Below are positions 17,572 to 27,166 of a DNA stretch of 64,000 nt, piece by piece (positions within the stretch are counted from its first letter, which is position 1; every line of letters starts with the position of its first letter). A program made the position numbers and the translations under genes. Source of the DNA: Bacillota bacterium (GTDB taxonomy: Bacteria > Bacillota > Clostridia > Acetivibrionales > DTU013); assembly GCA_023412915.1 (NCBI GenBank), contig JAEZRE010000014.1, positions 186,001 through 250,000 on the forward strand, in the 5' to 3' direction. Below the pieces are notes generated by a model, which saw only the letters and a list, made by a program, of their open reading frames with translations, had not been told where the DNA came from and did no database searches.

Positions 17572-18582
17572 CTAATATACTTCAGCGTCCCAGGAGCCTT
17601 TATCTATCTGTATCTGAGAAACCTTGCCATCCTCCAGCACCACTGTGAACAAGTCATAGCCGTTGTAACTGTAGCCCAATACTCCGTCTTCGTTGCTGGA
17701 CGGCTCTCCATACAATTCCTTGAGCTTTGCCGCGCTGTCTCCCGTTTTCAGTCCCCTGGGCGTTGCATAATCGGAGCTTGTGACATTCATCGAGTATACT
17801 CTGTCATCGACGATGTATATCTGGGTGCTGTCTGCAAAAAACAATGTCTTCGCATTCAGTCCTTCCTGATTGTCGGCCTCCTCCTGGTCGGGCTTCTTCC
17901 CCATTGCCTGCACTAATTCGTCATATGTCATATCAAGCTTGATTTTACCCAACTGAAGATCGTCGGGGGTTACCTTGTTTTCATCGGCAAGACTTTTTCC
18001 ATAGCTTTCCCTGGTGGTTCTGACGCTCGAGGCGATATTCGATAGTATAGCCTCGTTCTCTTTTTTCCATTCTTGAGCATTATTGGCGTCGATGTGCAGA
18101 ATTATGTAGCTGTCACCGTCAATCCGCACATAATAAGCTTCGTTGTCTGTTACCTTTATCTGCTTGCCTATCCAGCCGTCACGGTATGTAAATTCTTCTA
18201 CGGTACCGCCGGCGCCTGCAAGTGAACTGTAAAATTCGTCTTCGGAACCTTTCATCATTTCACCGTAAATCTTGATTTTGACATTTTCGTTTCCCGGCAG
18301 GATATCATACGCAGAGCCGTCTTCGGAATTATCCTCCACCTTCCAGCCGGAGGGTATATCGAACCAGAAATCGAATATTTCGTTATTGACTGTTTTATAA
18401 TCGGGATCGAAGGCAGGATAAAAGTTGATCTCGCCGCCATTGGAGCCGGAAGCGGCTGAATCCGCACCGGACGTTTCCCCCGACGAAGCCCCCGTCGAAG
18501 CCGTGGTTCCATTGAGACCGGCGGCCGAGCAGCCGGACAGCAGCAGAGATATGGTCAAAAATATGAGTACTAACTTTTTCAT
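17572..18582 (-). CDS. secreted lipoprotein of unknown function
   Basis: The signal peptide MKKLVLIFLTISLLLSGC places the lipidated cysteine at residue 18. A low-complexity Ser/Thr/Gly/Ala linker (about 20-50) follows, then a domain with NEIFDFWFDIPSGWKVEDN resembling other surface lipoproteins, and a C-terminal part (about 215-330) with LGKIKLDMTYDELVQAMG and GLKTGDSAAKLKELYGEP: two SmpA/OmlA-like or DUF4309-like half repeats (a T-x-x-E-L/K-L-x-G-P type pattern). I do not recognise a specific function. It stands alone with 122 bp before the next gene. Confidence 0.8.
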   Translation of the reverse strand: MKKLVLIFLTISLLLSGCSAAGLNGTTASTGASSGETSGADSAASGSNGGEINFYPAFDPDYKTVNNEIFDFWFDIPSGWKVEDNSEDGSAYDILPGNENVKIKIYGEMMKGSEDEFYSSLAGAGGTVEEFTYRDGWIGKQIKVTDNEAYYVRIDGDSYIILHIDANNAQEWKKENEAILSNIASSVRTTRESYGKSLADENKVTPDDLQLGKIKLDMTYDELVQAMGKKPDQEEADNQEGLNAKTLFFADSTQIYIVDDRVYSMNVTSSDYATPRGLKTGDSAAKLKELYGEPSSNEDGVLGYSYNGYDLFTVVLEDGKVSQIQIDKGSWDAEVY

Positions 18583-18701
18583 TGGTAAAACCTCACTTAT
18601 TACTGATAATTGCCAGCATATTTATTATTTTACCATAAATGATTATATCGTGATAGTAAAGTATATCGGTTACAAATATGTTAAAACGCGGTTGAGCCGC
18701 T

Positions 18702-19553
18702 TTAGCGCAGTATAATGTCAACGCCCCTTGTATGTATGTATTCGGATGGGCTGACACCCTCGTGTTTTTTAAACATCCGGCTGAAATAATATATGTCGTT
18801 GAAGCCTACCAGCCGGGAGGTATCGGTGACACTGTAACCATCCTTCAGGAGATTTTTCGCTCTGTTTATACGGATCTCTATCAGGTAGTCTATCGGAGAC
18901 CTGCCGGTAACGCTCCTGAAAATGCTGCCCAGGTAGGACGGGCTCACACGCGCATACTCCGCCAGTTCCCCGAGAGTCATGTTTTTAGAATAGTTTTCAG
19001 TCATATATCCAATGACGGTTTCGACCTTCCCTGCATTTGAATAGCTGAATTGGTTCCGCTCGGTGAATTTGAACAGCAACACCAGTATTTCCGTCAATAT
19101 GGCTCTTTCCCGGACATCGGTCCTGACTCTGGCAGCTAACGCCGATTTGGTCAATTCTGAAAACAGATCATACAGCTTCAGCAGCAGCAGGCTGTCCGTG
19201 ATCTTCTGCCAGAAAGAAAACGGAAGGGAATAGTCGGGCAATTTCCATACCTTGTCAATATACTCCGGGCAGGTATATTGAAAATCTATAGCATAACATT
19301 TTACAGGTTCATCGGGATAGGTGACTGCATGCCTTATATCTCCCGGTTTGTAATACATTAGGTCTCCCCTGCCTGCGATAAACCTGCTCTCATTGCAGCG
19401 GAACTCAGCCTTCCCGTCATACAGCAGCATCAGATTATGCGTTTGCATCCTGCTGTCCAGCTTCCATGCGGGAGTTGCGATACGATCTATCGCATACTTC
19501 AGTTCGGGGAAAATGTTATATATACCGTTATTATCTGATTCCAAAAGGATCAC
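18702..19553 (-). CDS. AraC-family transcriptional regulator
   Basis: N-terminal cupin-like ligand domain (residues about 20-150, with GRGDLMYYKPGDIRHAV) and C-terminal double HTH (about 185-280) with LGELAEYARVSPSYLGSIFRSVTGRSPIDYLIEIRINRAKNLL and the usual FNDIYYFSRMFKKHEGVSPSEY segment. It is divergent from two Gfo/Idh/MocA dehydrogenases 219 bp away and is likely their regulator, responding to a sugar or polyol. The shared gap contains repeated TACAAATGAT sites. Confidence 0.92.
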   Translation of the reverse strand: MILLESDNNGIYNIFPELKYAIDRIATPAWKLDSRMQTHNLMLLYDGKAEFRCNESRFIAGRGDLMYYKPGDIRHAVTYPDEPVKCYAIDFQYTCPEYIDKVWKLPDYSLPFSFWQKITDSLLLLKLYDLFSELTKSALAARVRTDVRERAILTEILVLLFKFTERNQFSYSNAGKVETVIGYMTENYSKNMTLGELAEYARVSPSYLGSIFRSVTGRSPIDYLIEIRINRAKNLLKDGYSVTDTSRLVGFNDIYYFSRMFKKHEGVSPSEYIHTRGVDIILR

Positions 19554-19570
19554 CTCGAAAAATCACATAG

Positions 19571-19698
19571 TACAAATGATATTATATACCTGCGAAATCC
19601 GGAATAAAACACGTAAACCGCAGTATTTACAAATGATTAACAAACATTTCCCCCACGGATCAGGCTTTGTGGAATTATCGTCAGATTGTACAAATATA
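19571..19698. promoter_or_regulatory. candidate operator repeats between AraC gene and dehydrogenase operon
   Basis: TACAAATGAT occurs at 19571-19580 and 19628-19637, and the variant TACAAATATA at 19689-19698. The last overlaps a TATAAT (19695-19700) that has no good -35 at normal distance, as is common for activator-dependent promoters. Confidence 0.4.
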
Positions 19699-19772
19699 AT
19701 CAGATACTCCATGGAATTATTATGAAATATCGCTTATGCTTAAAGAAAATTGCGTTCACGGAAGGTGATAAA

Positions 19773-20927
19773 ATGATAAGAGTTGCCGTTGTCGGTACGG
19801 GTGGTATTTCGCAGAGCCATATTGCCGGATATCTCGCATTCCCGGAAAGGTGCAGAATCGTCGCGCTGGTCGATATCTTTCCTGAAAAAGCCCAGGAGAA
19901 GAAGGAAAAATTCAAGCTGGCAGACGCAGAGGTTTACGACGATCATCTTAAGATCCTGGGAAGAGAGGACATCGATTTGATAGATGTCTGCACTCCCCCC
20001 TACGTTCACGCCGAAATAGCCATCAACAGTCTGAATGCCGGAAAGAACGTTTTAATAGAAAAGCCTATGGCCGCGTCGCTCGAAGAATGCGACAAGGTGC
20101 TTGAAGCAGCCGAAAAGAGCGGAAAACTTCTTTCGGTGGTTGCACAGAACCGCTACAGGACAGGTTACATGAAGCTTAAAAAAACGCTGGACTCCGGCCT
20201 GGCAGGCGACATCGTTCATGCGCAGGCGGATTCGTTCTGGTGGAGAGGCCACAGCTATTACGACCTGTGGTGGAGAGGCACCTGGGAAAAGGAAGGCGGA
20301 GGCTGTACATTGAACCACGCCGTCCACCATATCGACATGATGCTTTGGATGATGGGCAAGCCTGAGGAAGTCCAGGCAATCATGAGCAATACCTCACACG
20401 ACAACGCCGAAGTCGAGGACCTTTCGATCGCCCTCCTGAAATACAGGAACGGCGCTCTGGGTCAGATAACAAGCTCCGTTGTACACCACGGAGAAGAACA
20501 GCAGGTAGTGTTCCAGGGGAAGAAAGCAAGGATCTCCGCACCCTGGAAGGTATACGCCTCCAAATCCAAGAGCAACGGTTTCCCCGAGAGGAACCCCGAA
20601 CTTGAAAAAGAAATCGACGATTTATATAATTCACTTCCTGAGCAAAAATACGATAACCACACCCCTTTGATCGACGATGTACTGCACGCGCTCGAGACAG
20701 GCGGCAAGCCGCTGATATCGGGCGAGGACGGCAGGAATACGGTTGAGCTGATCACGGCGATATACGAGTCGTCTGTCAGCAGGAAGCCCGTTAAGCTTCC
20801 GCTTGCCAAGGAGGATCCCTTCTATACAGTGAGAGGTATACAGGCCGGCGTTCCGCATTTCTATGAGAAGACGGCAAGCGTAGAGAATTTCGGCGATGAA
20901 AATATAACGATGGGAAGAAAACTTTAG
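19773..20927 (+). CDS. Gfo/Idh/MocA-family oxidoreductase 1
   Basis: NAD(P)-dependent dehydrogenase of sugars or polyols. The Rossmann motif is VVGTGGISQSHIAGYL, followed by DVCTPPYVHAEIA and the family lysine in NVLIEKPMAAS. The C-terminal half has GGCTLNHAVHHIDMMLWMMG, a typical active-site histidine region. The ATG at 19773 follows GGAAGGTG; an earlier in-frame start at 19686 lacks a site. 384 aa. Operon with the second dehydrogenase 18 bp downstream and probably controlled by the divergent AraC protein. Substrate unknown. Confidence 0.92.
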   Translation: MIRVAVVGTGGISQSHIAGYLAFPERCRIVALVDIFPEKAQEKKEKFKLADAEVYDDHLKILGREDIDLIDVCTPPYVHAEIAINSLNAGKNVLIEKPMAASLEECDKVLEAAEKSGKLLSVVAQNRYRTGYMKLKKTLDSGLAGDIVHAQADSFWWRGHSYYDLWWRGTWEKEGGGCTLNHAVHHIDMMLWMMGKPEEVQAIMSNTSHDNAEVEDLSIALLKYRNGALGQITSSVVHHGEEQQVVFQGKKARISAPWKVYASKSKSNGFPERNPELEKEIDDLYNSLPEQKYDNHTPLIDDVLHALETGGKPLISGEDGRNTVELITAIYESSVSRKPVKLPLAKEDPFYTVRGIQAGVPHFYEKTASVENFGDENITMGRKL

Positions 20928-20945
20928 TCTCAAGGAGGTTTGACA

Positions 20946-22016
20946 ATGTCCAAGGAAAACGGAATGTTCTATGTACCTGAAGGTAAACCGAACAAGGTAG
21001 TAAATGAAGGAGAATTCATTTTTTCAGCGGTAAGGCTCGACCACGGGCATATATACGGCATGAGCAAGGGACTCATAGAGGCAGGCGGACAACTCAAGTG
21101 GGTCTATGATCCTGATCCGGAAAAGGTCAAAAAATTCTGCGAGGCTTTCCCGGAGGCCAAGGTGGCAAGGAGCGAGGACGAAGTATTCCTCGATTCCTCC
21201 GTCCATATGGTGGCCGGCGCTGCCATAACCTCCGAGCGCTGCGCTCTGGGCCTTCGCGCCATGGACGCCGGAAAGGATTACTTTACCGACAAGGCTCCCC
21301 TGACCACGCTCGAACAGCTTGAGCAGGCAAAGGCCAAAGTACGCGACACAGGCAAGAAATATGCCGTCTATTACAGTGAAAGACTGCACGTCGAGAGCGC
21401 TGTCTTCGCGGGCCAGCTTATAGAACAGGACGCCATCGGAAGAGTAGTTCAGGTCATAGGCATGGGCCCTCACCGCCACGGGAAAAACAGGCCCGACTGG
21501 TTCTACGAAACAAAGCAATTCGGCGGTATTCTCTGCGATATAGGAAGCCACCAGATAGAGCAGTTCCTTTTCTATACGGGCGCAAAGGACGCGACCGTAC
21601 AGTTCTCGAGGATTGCAAATTACAACAATAAGCAGCATCCTAACTTCCAGGACTTCGGCGATGCCTCGCTGGTCGCTGACAACGGCGCAACGAACTATTT
21701 CCGTGTAGACTGGTTCACTCCCGACGCCCTCGAATCCTGGGGCGACGGCAGGCTGTTCATACTGGGAACGAAGGGCTTCATTGAAGTGAGAAAGAGCCTC
21801 GACATAGCTCGCGATCCCGACGGAGACCAGGTATATCTCGCAAACAACGAGCAGGTCGTACATATACCAGTCAAAGGCAAGGTCGGATATCCTTACTTTG
21901 GGCAGCTCATACTCGACTGCCTCAACAGGACCGAAAACGCCATGACTCAGGAGCACACGTTCAAGGCTGCCGAATTGTCTGTTAAGGCCCAGCTGATGGC
22001 AGTAAAGCTGGAATAG
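20946..22016 (+). CDS. Gfo/Idh/MocA-family oxidoreductase 2
   Basis: Same superfamily as its upstream neighbour but divergent: the N-terminal strand-turn-helix reads FIFSAVRLDHGHIYGMSKGL without the usual GxGxxG, and the EKP-type lysine motif is DYFTDKAPLTT. The C-terminal domain has GGILCDIGSHQIEQFLFYTG with the active-site Asp and His. AAGGAGG lies seven bases before the ATG at 20946, preferred over TTG 20940. The pair may act in successive steps on one sugar; this is inference. Confidence 0.88.
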   Translation: MSKENGMFYVPEGKPNKVVNEGEFIFSAVRLDHGHIYGMSKGLIEAGGQLKWVYDPDPEKVKKFCEAFPEAKVARSEDEVFLDSSVHMVAGAAITSERCALGLRAMDAGKDYFTDKAPLTTLEQLEQAKAKVRDTGKKYAVYYSERLHVESAVFAGQLIEQDAIGRVVQVIGMGPHRHGKNRPDWFYETKQFGGILCDIGSHQIEQFLFYTGAKDATVQFSRIANYNNKQHPNFQDFGDASLVADNGATNYFRVDWFTPDALESWGDGRLFILGTKGFIEVRKSLDIARDPDGDQVYLANNEQVVHIPVKGKVGYPYFGQLILDCLNRTENAMTQEHTFKAAELSVKAQLMAVKLE

Positions 22017-22049
22017 GCTTGACTGATAACATTCACAATATTACCCTTC

Positions 22050-22085
22050 GGAAAGAGCTGTCGGTTACCGCGACGGCTCTTTCCT
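22050..22085 (+). terminator. terminator of the dehydrogenase operon
   Basis: GGAAAGAGC (22050-22058) pairs with GCTCTTTCC (22076-22084) around a GC-rich inner stem; it starts 33 bases after the stop codon. Confidence 0.65.
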
Positions 22086-22128
22086 ATTCCACGGGATCAT
22101 TTGCGACAATCTCCGGCAATGAATCAAC

Positions 22129-22158
22129 AAAAAAAAGAAACAGGATGAATTCCTGTTC
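22129..22158 (-). terminator. terminator of tRNA-Val
   Basis: AACAGGA (22139-22145) pairs with TCCTGTT (22151-22157); on the minus strand the stem is followed by a run of T residues (A-run 22129-22136 on plus). Confidence 0.75.
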
Positions 22159-22172
22159 CTTTTCCTATAAGC

Positions 22173-22247
22173 TGGTGCGGAATACTGGATTCGAACCAGT
22201 GACTTCTACCGTGTGAAGGTAGCACTCTCCCGCTGAGTTAATCCCGC
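22173..22247 (-). tRNA. tRNA-Val (anticodon CAC)
   Basis: The minus strand folds as a cloverleaf: acceptor GCGGGAT with ATTCCGC (one G-U pair), D-arm with ACTCAGCGGGAGAGT, anticodon stem CTACC/GGTAG with loop TTCACAC (anticodon CAC), T-arm with GGTTCGAATCC, discriminator A and encoded CCA. A terminator lies just downstream. Confidence 0.95.
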
Positions 22248-22392
22248 TTGTTTTTACTTGTGTATTTATTATACGGCTTACCCTTGGGTTAGTCAACCCA
22301 CTTTGTCCGCAATTTACTGCAGTCCCCGTCAATTTCATAAGCGGACTGCAACGGGCGCTGTTCCTCAAGGCTTTAACCGGCATATCTCGCCG

Positions 22393-23790
22393 TTACGAAT
22401 TGATCAGCACAATCTTTTTCTGCTCGTCGCACAATATGGTCCTTTTCCTGTCTTCAACCCTCGTATTGAGCATGACCCTACCCTCCCACAGGTCTACAAG
22501 GTGCTTTAAGGTCTCATTCGCATACTGCAGCTCAAGATCCCTGCCGTCGTGGAGATGCTCGAGTAAAAGTGTCCGATCCTGCTGATTCCAGTCCACCACG
22601 CGTATGACAGGCATATTTCCCAGGCCCGACGTTTCCGCTATTGTATCGCGTATCTTCATCCAGCCTTCCTCGTCGGCAACTTCGGAGACTATATATTCGT
22701 TACCGTCCTTTTCATATTCGTAAAGATTGAGTTCGCTGCAAAGCTCCTTTGTCAGGTATCGCCTGATAAAGGAACCATCCCTTTCAAGCTCGCGGACTTC
22801 AAATATTTTTTTCGGGTTGTCGGGGTTGTTCTTCTCAATGCTTTCAAATAGCTTGAAACCCAGGAAATATGGATTGATACTACCCTCGAACGGCTTTATC
22901 ACCTGGTTGTGCCGTCTCAAAAATTCGAAAAACAGCTGCTGCGGCAGCTCCAGCCTGTTCAGTAGCTTATAATGCCAATAGCTGGCCCATCCCTCATTCA
23001 TTATCTTCGTCTCGATCTGAGGTATGAAATACAGCGTTTCTTCGCGGATAATACCGATTATATCCTTTTCCCATTCGCTTAGCCTGCCGTAAGTACCTAC
23101 AAAATTCAACAGATCCTCTTCGGGTTCGGGCGGTATTTTCCTCAATTCCTGTTCGGGTATTTCGGTATGGCTTGGCGGGCAAAGCAGCGGGAAATCGTTT
23201 TCATGTCCGGTGTCCCTGCTTTTGAGCCTCTTTATCGTTTCTTCATAATCCAACCTGCGTGCCCCTATCGTTCTTGCGCACTGGTAGCGCAATGCGTGGG
23301 CGGCGTCTATCACCTTTTCCACCCTGGAATAGCCGATACTTGGGTCGCTTATATATTCGCGTATCCGGGCCGCGTGGTTCTTGAACATTTCAACGGTATA
23401 ATCCGCTTTCGTGCCGGTTTTGAACAAGCGGTTATTCCTGAAGAAATCGTTATGCCCGTATACGTGGGCCATTGTAAGTATCTGCAGCAGAAGCGAATTG
23501 TCTTTCATCAGGTAGGCGACGCAGGGATTTGAGTTGATCACCATTTCATACGGCAGTCCGGTCAGATTGTACTTGTTCAACGTGCGTATGCGCTCGTATG
23601 CTTTGCCGAAACTCCAGTGCGGGTAATGCGAAGGCATTCCTGCGTAGGCTTCATATGCGGTCATGTCCTCGTAGCTTACCAGTTCGAATTCCTGGTTATA
23701 ACACTCGAGGCCCGATTCTCTCACCAATTCCTCTATCCTGTAGTTCCACTGCTCAAGTTCCTTGATACTGTAATCAGACAATAGTTTCAC
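22393..23790 (-). CDS. spoVR: SpoVR family protein
   Basis: SpoVR-family protein (465 aa), implicated in spore cortex formation in Bacillus. Hallmarks are YEMVINSNPCVAYLM, MAHVYGHNDFF, IMNEGWASYWHYKLL and NPYFLGFKLFESIE. It is the third gene of a minus-strand run prkA - yhbH/DUF444 - spoVR, the same trio known as yeaG-yeaH-ycgB in enterobacteria, with only 15 bp to the gene before it. The three proteins probably work together; the biochemical role of SpoVR is not established. A GGGGGGCTGG-type ribosome site precedes the ATG. Confidence 0.95.
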   Translation of the reverse strand: MKLLSDYSIKELEQWNYRIEELVRESGLECYNQEFELVSYEDMTAYEAYAGMPSHYPHWSFGKAYERIRTLNKYNLTGLPYEMVINSNPCVAYLMKDNSLLLQILTMAHVYGHNDFFRNNRLFKTGTKADYTVEMFKNHAARIREYISDPSIGYSRVEKVIDAAHALRYQCARTIGARRLDYEETIKRLKSRDTGHENDFPLLCPPSHTEIPEQELRKIPPEPEEDLLNFVGTYGRLSEWEKDIIGIIREETLYFIPQIETKIMNEGWASYWHYKLLNRLELPQQLFFEFLRRHNQVIKPFEGSINPYFLGFKLFESIEKNNPDNPKKIFEVRELERDGSFIRRYLTKELCSELNLYEYEKDGNEYIVSEVADEEGWMKIRDTIAETSGLGNMPVIRVVDWNQQDRTLLLEHLHDGRDLELQYANETLKHLVDLWEGRVMLNTRVEDRKRTILCDEQKKIVLINS

Positions 23791-23805
23791 CAGCCCCCCT
23801 CTATC

Positions 23806-25182
23806 TCAGGCTTTTTCACCGTCTTTTTCAAGCAGCCGCTTCAGACCGGTAACGATGTCATCCTTTCTTGACATCGTTACAATAATAAAATTATTGCTTG
23901 ATATGTTTTTAATAAATTCAGATTTGACCGTACTTCCAGCAAAATAATATCCCGGGACGATCTCCCCGTAGCCGAAAAGATTGCAAACTTCGCACAGCTT
24001 GAGCGCCAGTTCGACGGCTTTTTTATTGTCTTCGGTCCAGTTATCGCCGTCGCTGCAGTGGAAGGCGTATATATTCCAGTTTTTCGGATTGTAACGTTGC
24101 TCTATGATCTCCAGCGCTTTTTCATAACCGCTGCTGATATATGTTCCGCCCGACTCGCCCTTGTGGAAAAACTCCACCTCCCCGACCTCCCTGGCCGTGG
24201 TCGTATGTGCTATGAAAACCACTTCTACATTCGAATACTTGAGCCTCAGGAACTGGTACAGCAGAAAATAAAAACTCCTGGCCATATATTTCTTGGTCTG
24301 GTCCATGGAACCGGAAACATCCATAATACAGAGCACAACTGCATTGAAATCCTTTTTATGCGTCTCTTTCAGCCTGCGATAGCGCAAATCGTCCTCCATG
24401 AACGGAAATCGCTCATTATCATAGCCGTTCCGAGTGCCAGTGGTATAGGAGCCTCCCGCTTCATCGCGCATGTCTGCCGGCGACACATCCCCATTGTCCT
24501 TCAAAGGCAGGTGCTCCGACGGCATTCTGCCCTTCGACAGATCTCCTACCGCCATACCGTCTCTCGAAAGGCCTGCGTCCGGTATATTATCCTTCGACAG
24601 GTCTCCCGCCGGCATACCGTCCCCCGGCAGGCCTTCTTCCGCTTCCGTGTTCCTCTTGTAGGCCTGCTTCCTTTTTATTTTTTCGATAACGGTTCTTCTC
24701 TTGGCAAGTCTGGGCGGAATCCCTTTCCTTTGATAGCCTAGCTTTCTGAAGCCGTTATCCGCCTCTATCTCCGATATCCTCTTTCTGTCCAGATCGGGCA
24801 GATCCAGGTCGTCGAAAAGGTAATTGACCAGCTCTTCGACTGTTATTTCGGTCTCATAAATATCTTCGCCTTCCTGATCACCCGCGCCTCCATGCCCGAA
24901 ATTCTTGCCTTCGGCGTCTTCTCCTACGACGTCACCTCTTTTTTCATCTCCGTCCCCCGTTGCCGCACCTTTGGCATTTTTACCGAAAACAAAGCTGTAT
25001 TCCTTTATCCCTCTAACGGGTATCTTTATTTTTTTGCTGCCGCTCTGGCCGATTATGCTTTCCTCCGATATGATGCTGCCGATATTCTTTTTTATCGACT
25101 CCTCAACCAGTTCCTTATGCCTGCGCCTGTCTTCGGAGGAGCGCTCCTTGCCTCCCGGATCGTAATCCCTGAAAATCGCCAT
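23806..25182 (-). CDS. yhbH: DUF444 (YhbH/YeaH) protein with an internal repeat linker
   Basis: DUF444-family protein, sporulation-associated in Firmicutes and partner of PrkA. The C-terminal half is a von Willebrand-like domain with a MIDAS motif in CIMDVSGSMDQTKKYMARSF near residue 285. The N-terminal part has FRDYDPGGKERSSEDRRRHKELV and IPVRGIKEYSF, typical of the family. Between them, about residues 178-235, sits an extra low-complexity linker with two 20-residue repeats (GDGMPxGDLSK type) encoded by exact 60-bp units at 24531-24650. The gene is 12 bp downstream of prkA and 15 bp upstream of spoVR. Confidence 0.93.
   Translation of the reverse strand: MAIFRDYDPGGKERSSEDRRRHKELVEESIKKNIGSIISEESIIGQSGSKKIKIPVRGIKEYSFVFGKNAKGAATGDGDEKRGDVVGEDAEGKNFGHGGAGDQEGEDIYETEITVEELVNYLFDDLDLPDLDRKRISEIEADNGFRKLGYQRKGIPPRLAKRRTVIEKIKRKQAYKRNTEAEEGLPGDGMPAGDLSKDNIPDAGLSRDGMAVGDLSKGRMPSEHLPLKDNGDVSPADMRDEAGGSYTTGTRNGYDNERFPFMEDDLRYRRLKETHKKDFNAVVLCIMDVSGSMDQTKKYMARSFYFLLYQFLRLKYSNVEVVFIAHTTTAREVGEVEFFHKGESGGTYISSGYEKALEIIEQRYNPKNWNIYAFHCSDGDNWTEDNKKAVELALKLCEVCNLFGYGEIVPGYYFAGSTVKSEFIKNISSNNFIIVTMSRKDDIVTGLKRLLEKDGEKA
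24531..24650. repeat. two 60-bp in-frame repeats in the DUF444 gene
   Basis: Both units begin CCTTCGACAG on the plus strand (24531 and 24591) and share GCATACCGTC-like and GGCAGGCC-like blocks. A third, poorer relative precedes them at 24498-24530. The period keeps the reading frame. Confidence 0.8.
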
Positions 25183-25194
25183 TTTATCCTCCGC

Positions 25195-27120
25195 TCAATC
25201 CTTCCACAGATTATTGGCACCGTATTTGAGGATCACGTTGCAGCAGTGGTCACAGTAGCCATTCCTTTTCATTTCCTCGACCATTGCGTTATATTTCCTG
25301 TCCTGCTCCTCGTCCCTTACCTTTGCCTTGGTAATGATCCTACTCAATTCCTTCACCGAAGTCGTGAGCTTCTTCTCTATAGCCTCCTTCAGAGGCTCGT
25401 AGCTGTCGTAATCGAGTTTTCCGCCATTGCGCAGCACAAAGAACATATATGCGGTAACATCGCTCCTGAAGCCTTTGGCGGAGGACTCCGTTATTCCGAT
25501 CTGCTCTTCTATCGAACGCATGAAACGCTCGTCGGGTTCGAGCTCTTCTCCCGTGTTGGGATCCTTCAGCCTCGTCTTGTTAATAAACGCCTCGGCATGG
25601 TCGAGATAATTGTTGAACAGACTTTCGGCCTGTTCCCTGTATCCATAGATAAAGGCCTTGGTGACCTCTTTCTCGAGTATCCTGTTATATTCCTTCTTTA
25701 TTGAATCCTGCACGAATCTGATATATTTGCTCTTCTCCTCATCGCTGACAGGAAGCTCCTTCACGGACTTTATTATCATTTCCATGACCGATATGGGGTT
25801 GATACAGTCGTGTTCGGACTCGGACAATGCCATATCGAGGGCTTTCATTATAAAACGGGTGGAAATGCCCGACATGCCCTCGCGCGAATTCTCCTCCCGC
25901 AGCTCCATGATGTCTATCTTCCGTGTCAGGCCTTTCTCAACTATTTCTTCGCCGTTGTAAATCTTGAGCTTGGTCATCAGGTCGACCTTCGAAGAAGGCG
26001 CAAGCCTTGTCAGTATTGCGAACATCGAAGCCACCTCGATGGTGTGCGGGGCTATGTGAGCTTTGAACATACTCTTTCTGAGTATTTTTTCATATATCTT
26101 CATTTCTTCGTTTAGTTCAAGGCAATACGGTATCTCAATCTTTACAATCCTGTCCAGTATCGCTTCGTTTGTGTGATCGGATTTGAATTTGTTCCATTCG
26201 GCCTCGTTCGAGTGAGCCAGGATGACGCCGTCGAAATAGATCATGGAGCCTTTGCCCGGGGATGGTATCGATTTTTCCTGCGTCGCTGTTATCATCGTAT
26301 GGAGATACTCGGTCTCATTTTTGAAAACCTCGATAAACTCCACTATTCCCCTGTTTCCCACGTTAAACGCGCCATTGAGCGACAACACCCTGGGATCGTC
26401 TTCCGGATACAGGTCTATCCGCGAAATGTCCACACTGCCGGTCAATACGCTGGTATCCTGGTTGTTCGGGTCGACCGGCGGCACGACGCCTATACCCTTT
26501 CGCGACCTGATAGAGAAACCGGTGGTTTCTACAGGAAACCGCTCATACTCACCGTTGTATTCATTCTTAAGCCTGAACCTGCAGATCGGGCATAGATCGC
26601 CTTCTATCCTGACGCCGAGTATCTCTTCGAATTCCTTCCTCAAATGTTTCGGTACGAGGTGTAGAGGCTCCTCCCTCATGGGACACCCTTTCAGGGCGTA
26701 TACCTCCGGGCTTCCCTCAAGGGCTTTTTTGAGCGCCTCCATAAGGGAAGACTTTCCCGAGCCCACCGGCCCAACCAGATAAAGGACCTGTCTGGACTCC
26801 TCGCCCGCCATTGCTGCCGAATGGAAATATCTCACGATACTCATTATTGTTTTGTCTATTCCGTAAAAATCGCCGAAAAAATTATACCTGCGTATCACAT
26901 CGTTACCATAGATCCTTCGCAGCCTCGGGTGTTCGTCCGTTTTGACGATCTCCACTCCCGCTTCGGAAATCAGGTCATACAGCCGTTGGTGCGAAAACAT
27001 CGCCAGACGCGGATCCTTCCTTACCAGTTCCGCATAATCGAGAAACGTACCGACAAAATGGCTTCTTACCCTCTCCTGCCTATCCTTTTTTATGATACCG
27101 GAAATATCACTTTCAACCAT
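25195..27120 (-). CDS. prkA: PrkA serine protein kinase / AAA protein
   Basis: PrkA family (641 aa): N-terminal AAA-type ATPase and C-terminal kinase-like domain; in Bacillus it affects sporulation and has been reported to have kinase or protease activity. Walker A is GPVGSGKSSLMEAL near residues 116-124, and the Zn-like CPICRFRL and the segment KFKSDHTNEAILDRIVKIEIPYCL are characteristic. The C-terminus has a CDHCCNVIL cysteine cluster. It is the first gene of the prkA-yhbH-spoVR run; AAGGAGGCAGGCAGT precedes the ATG. A perfect 14-bp palindrome lies 47 bp upstream. Confidence 0.95.
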   Translation of the reverse strand: MVESDISGIIKKDRQERVRSHFVGTFLDYAELVRKDPRLAMFSHQRLYDLISEAGVEIVKTDEHPRLRRIYGNDVIRRYNFFGDFYGIDKTIMSIVRYFHSAAMAGEESRQVLYLVGPVGSGKSSLMEALKKALEGSPEVYALKGCPMREEPLHLVPKHLRKEFEEILGVRIEGDLCPICRFRLKNEYNGEYERFPVETTGFSIRSRKGIGVVPPVDPNNQDTSVLTGSVDISRIDLYPEDDPRVLSLNGAFNVGNRGIVEFIEVFKNETEYLHTMITATQEKSIPSPGKGSMIYFDGVILAHSNEAEWNKFKSDHTNEAILDRIVKIEIPYCLELNEEMKIYEKILRKSMFKAHIAPHTIEVASMFAILTRLAPSSKVDLMTKLKIYNGEEIVEKGLTRKIDIMELREENSREGMSGISTRFIMKALDMALSESEHDCINPISVMEMIIKSVKELPVSDEEKSKYIRFVQDSIKKEYNRILEKEVTKAFIYGYREQAESLFNNYLDHAEAFINKTRLKDPNTGEELEPDERFMRSIEEQIGITESSAKGFRSDVTAYMFFVLRNGGKLDYDSYEPLKEAIEKKLTTSVKELSRIITKAKVRDEEQDRKYNAMVEEMKRNGYCDHCCNVILKYGANNLWKD

Positions 27121-27166
27121 ACTGCCTGCCTCCTTGTCCTGTGAAACATACCGGTTTGGCGTTTTC

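Noticed and set aside
22165..22383. Minus-strand open frame of 72 codons
   Set aside because: It reads through tRNA-Val (INSAGECYLHTVEVTGSNPV is the tRNA sequence).
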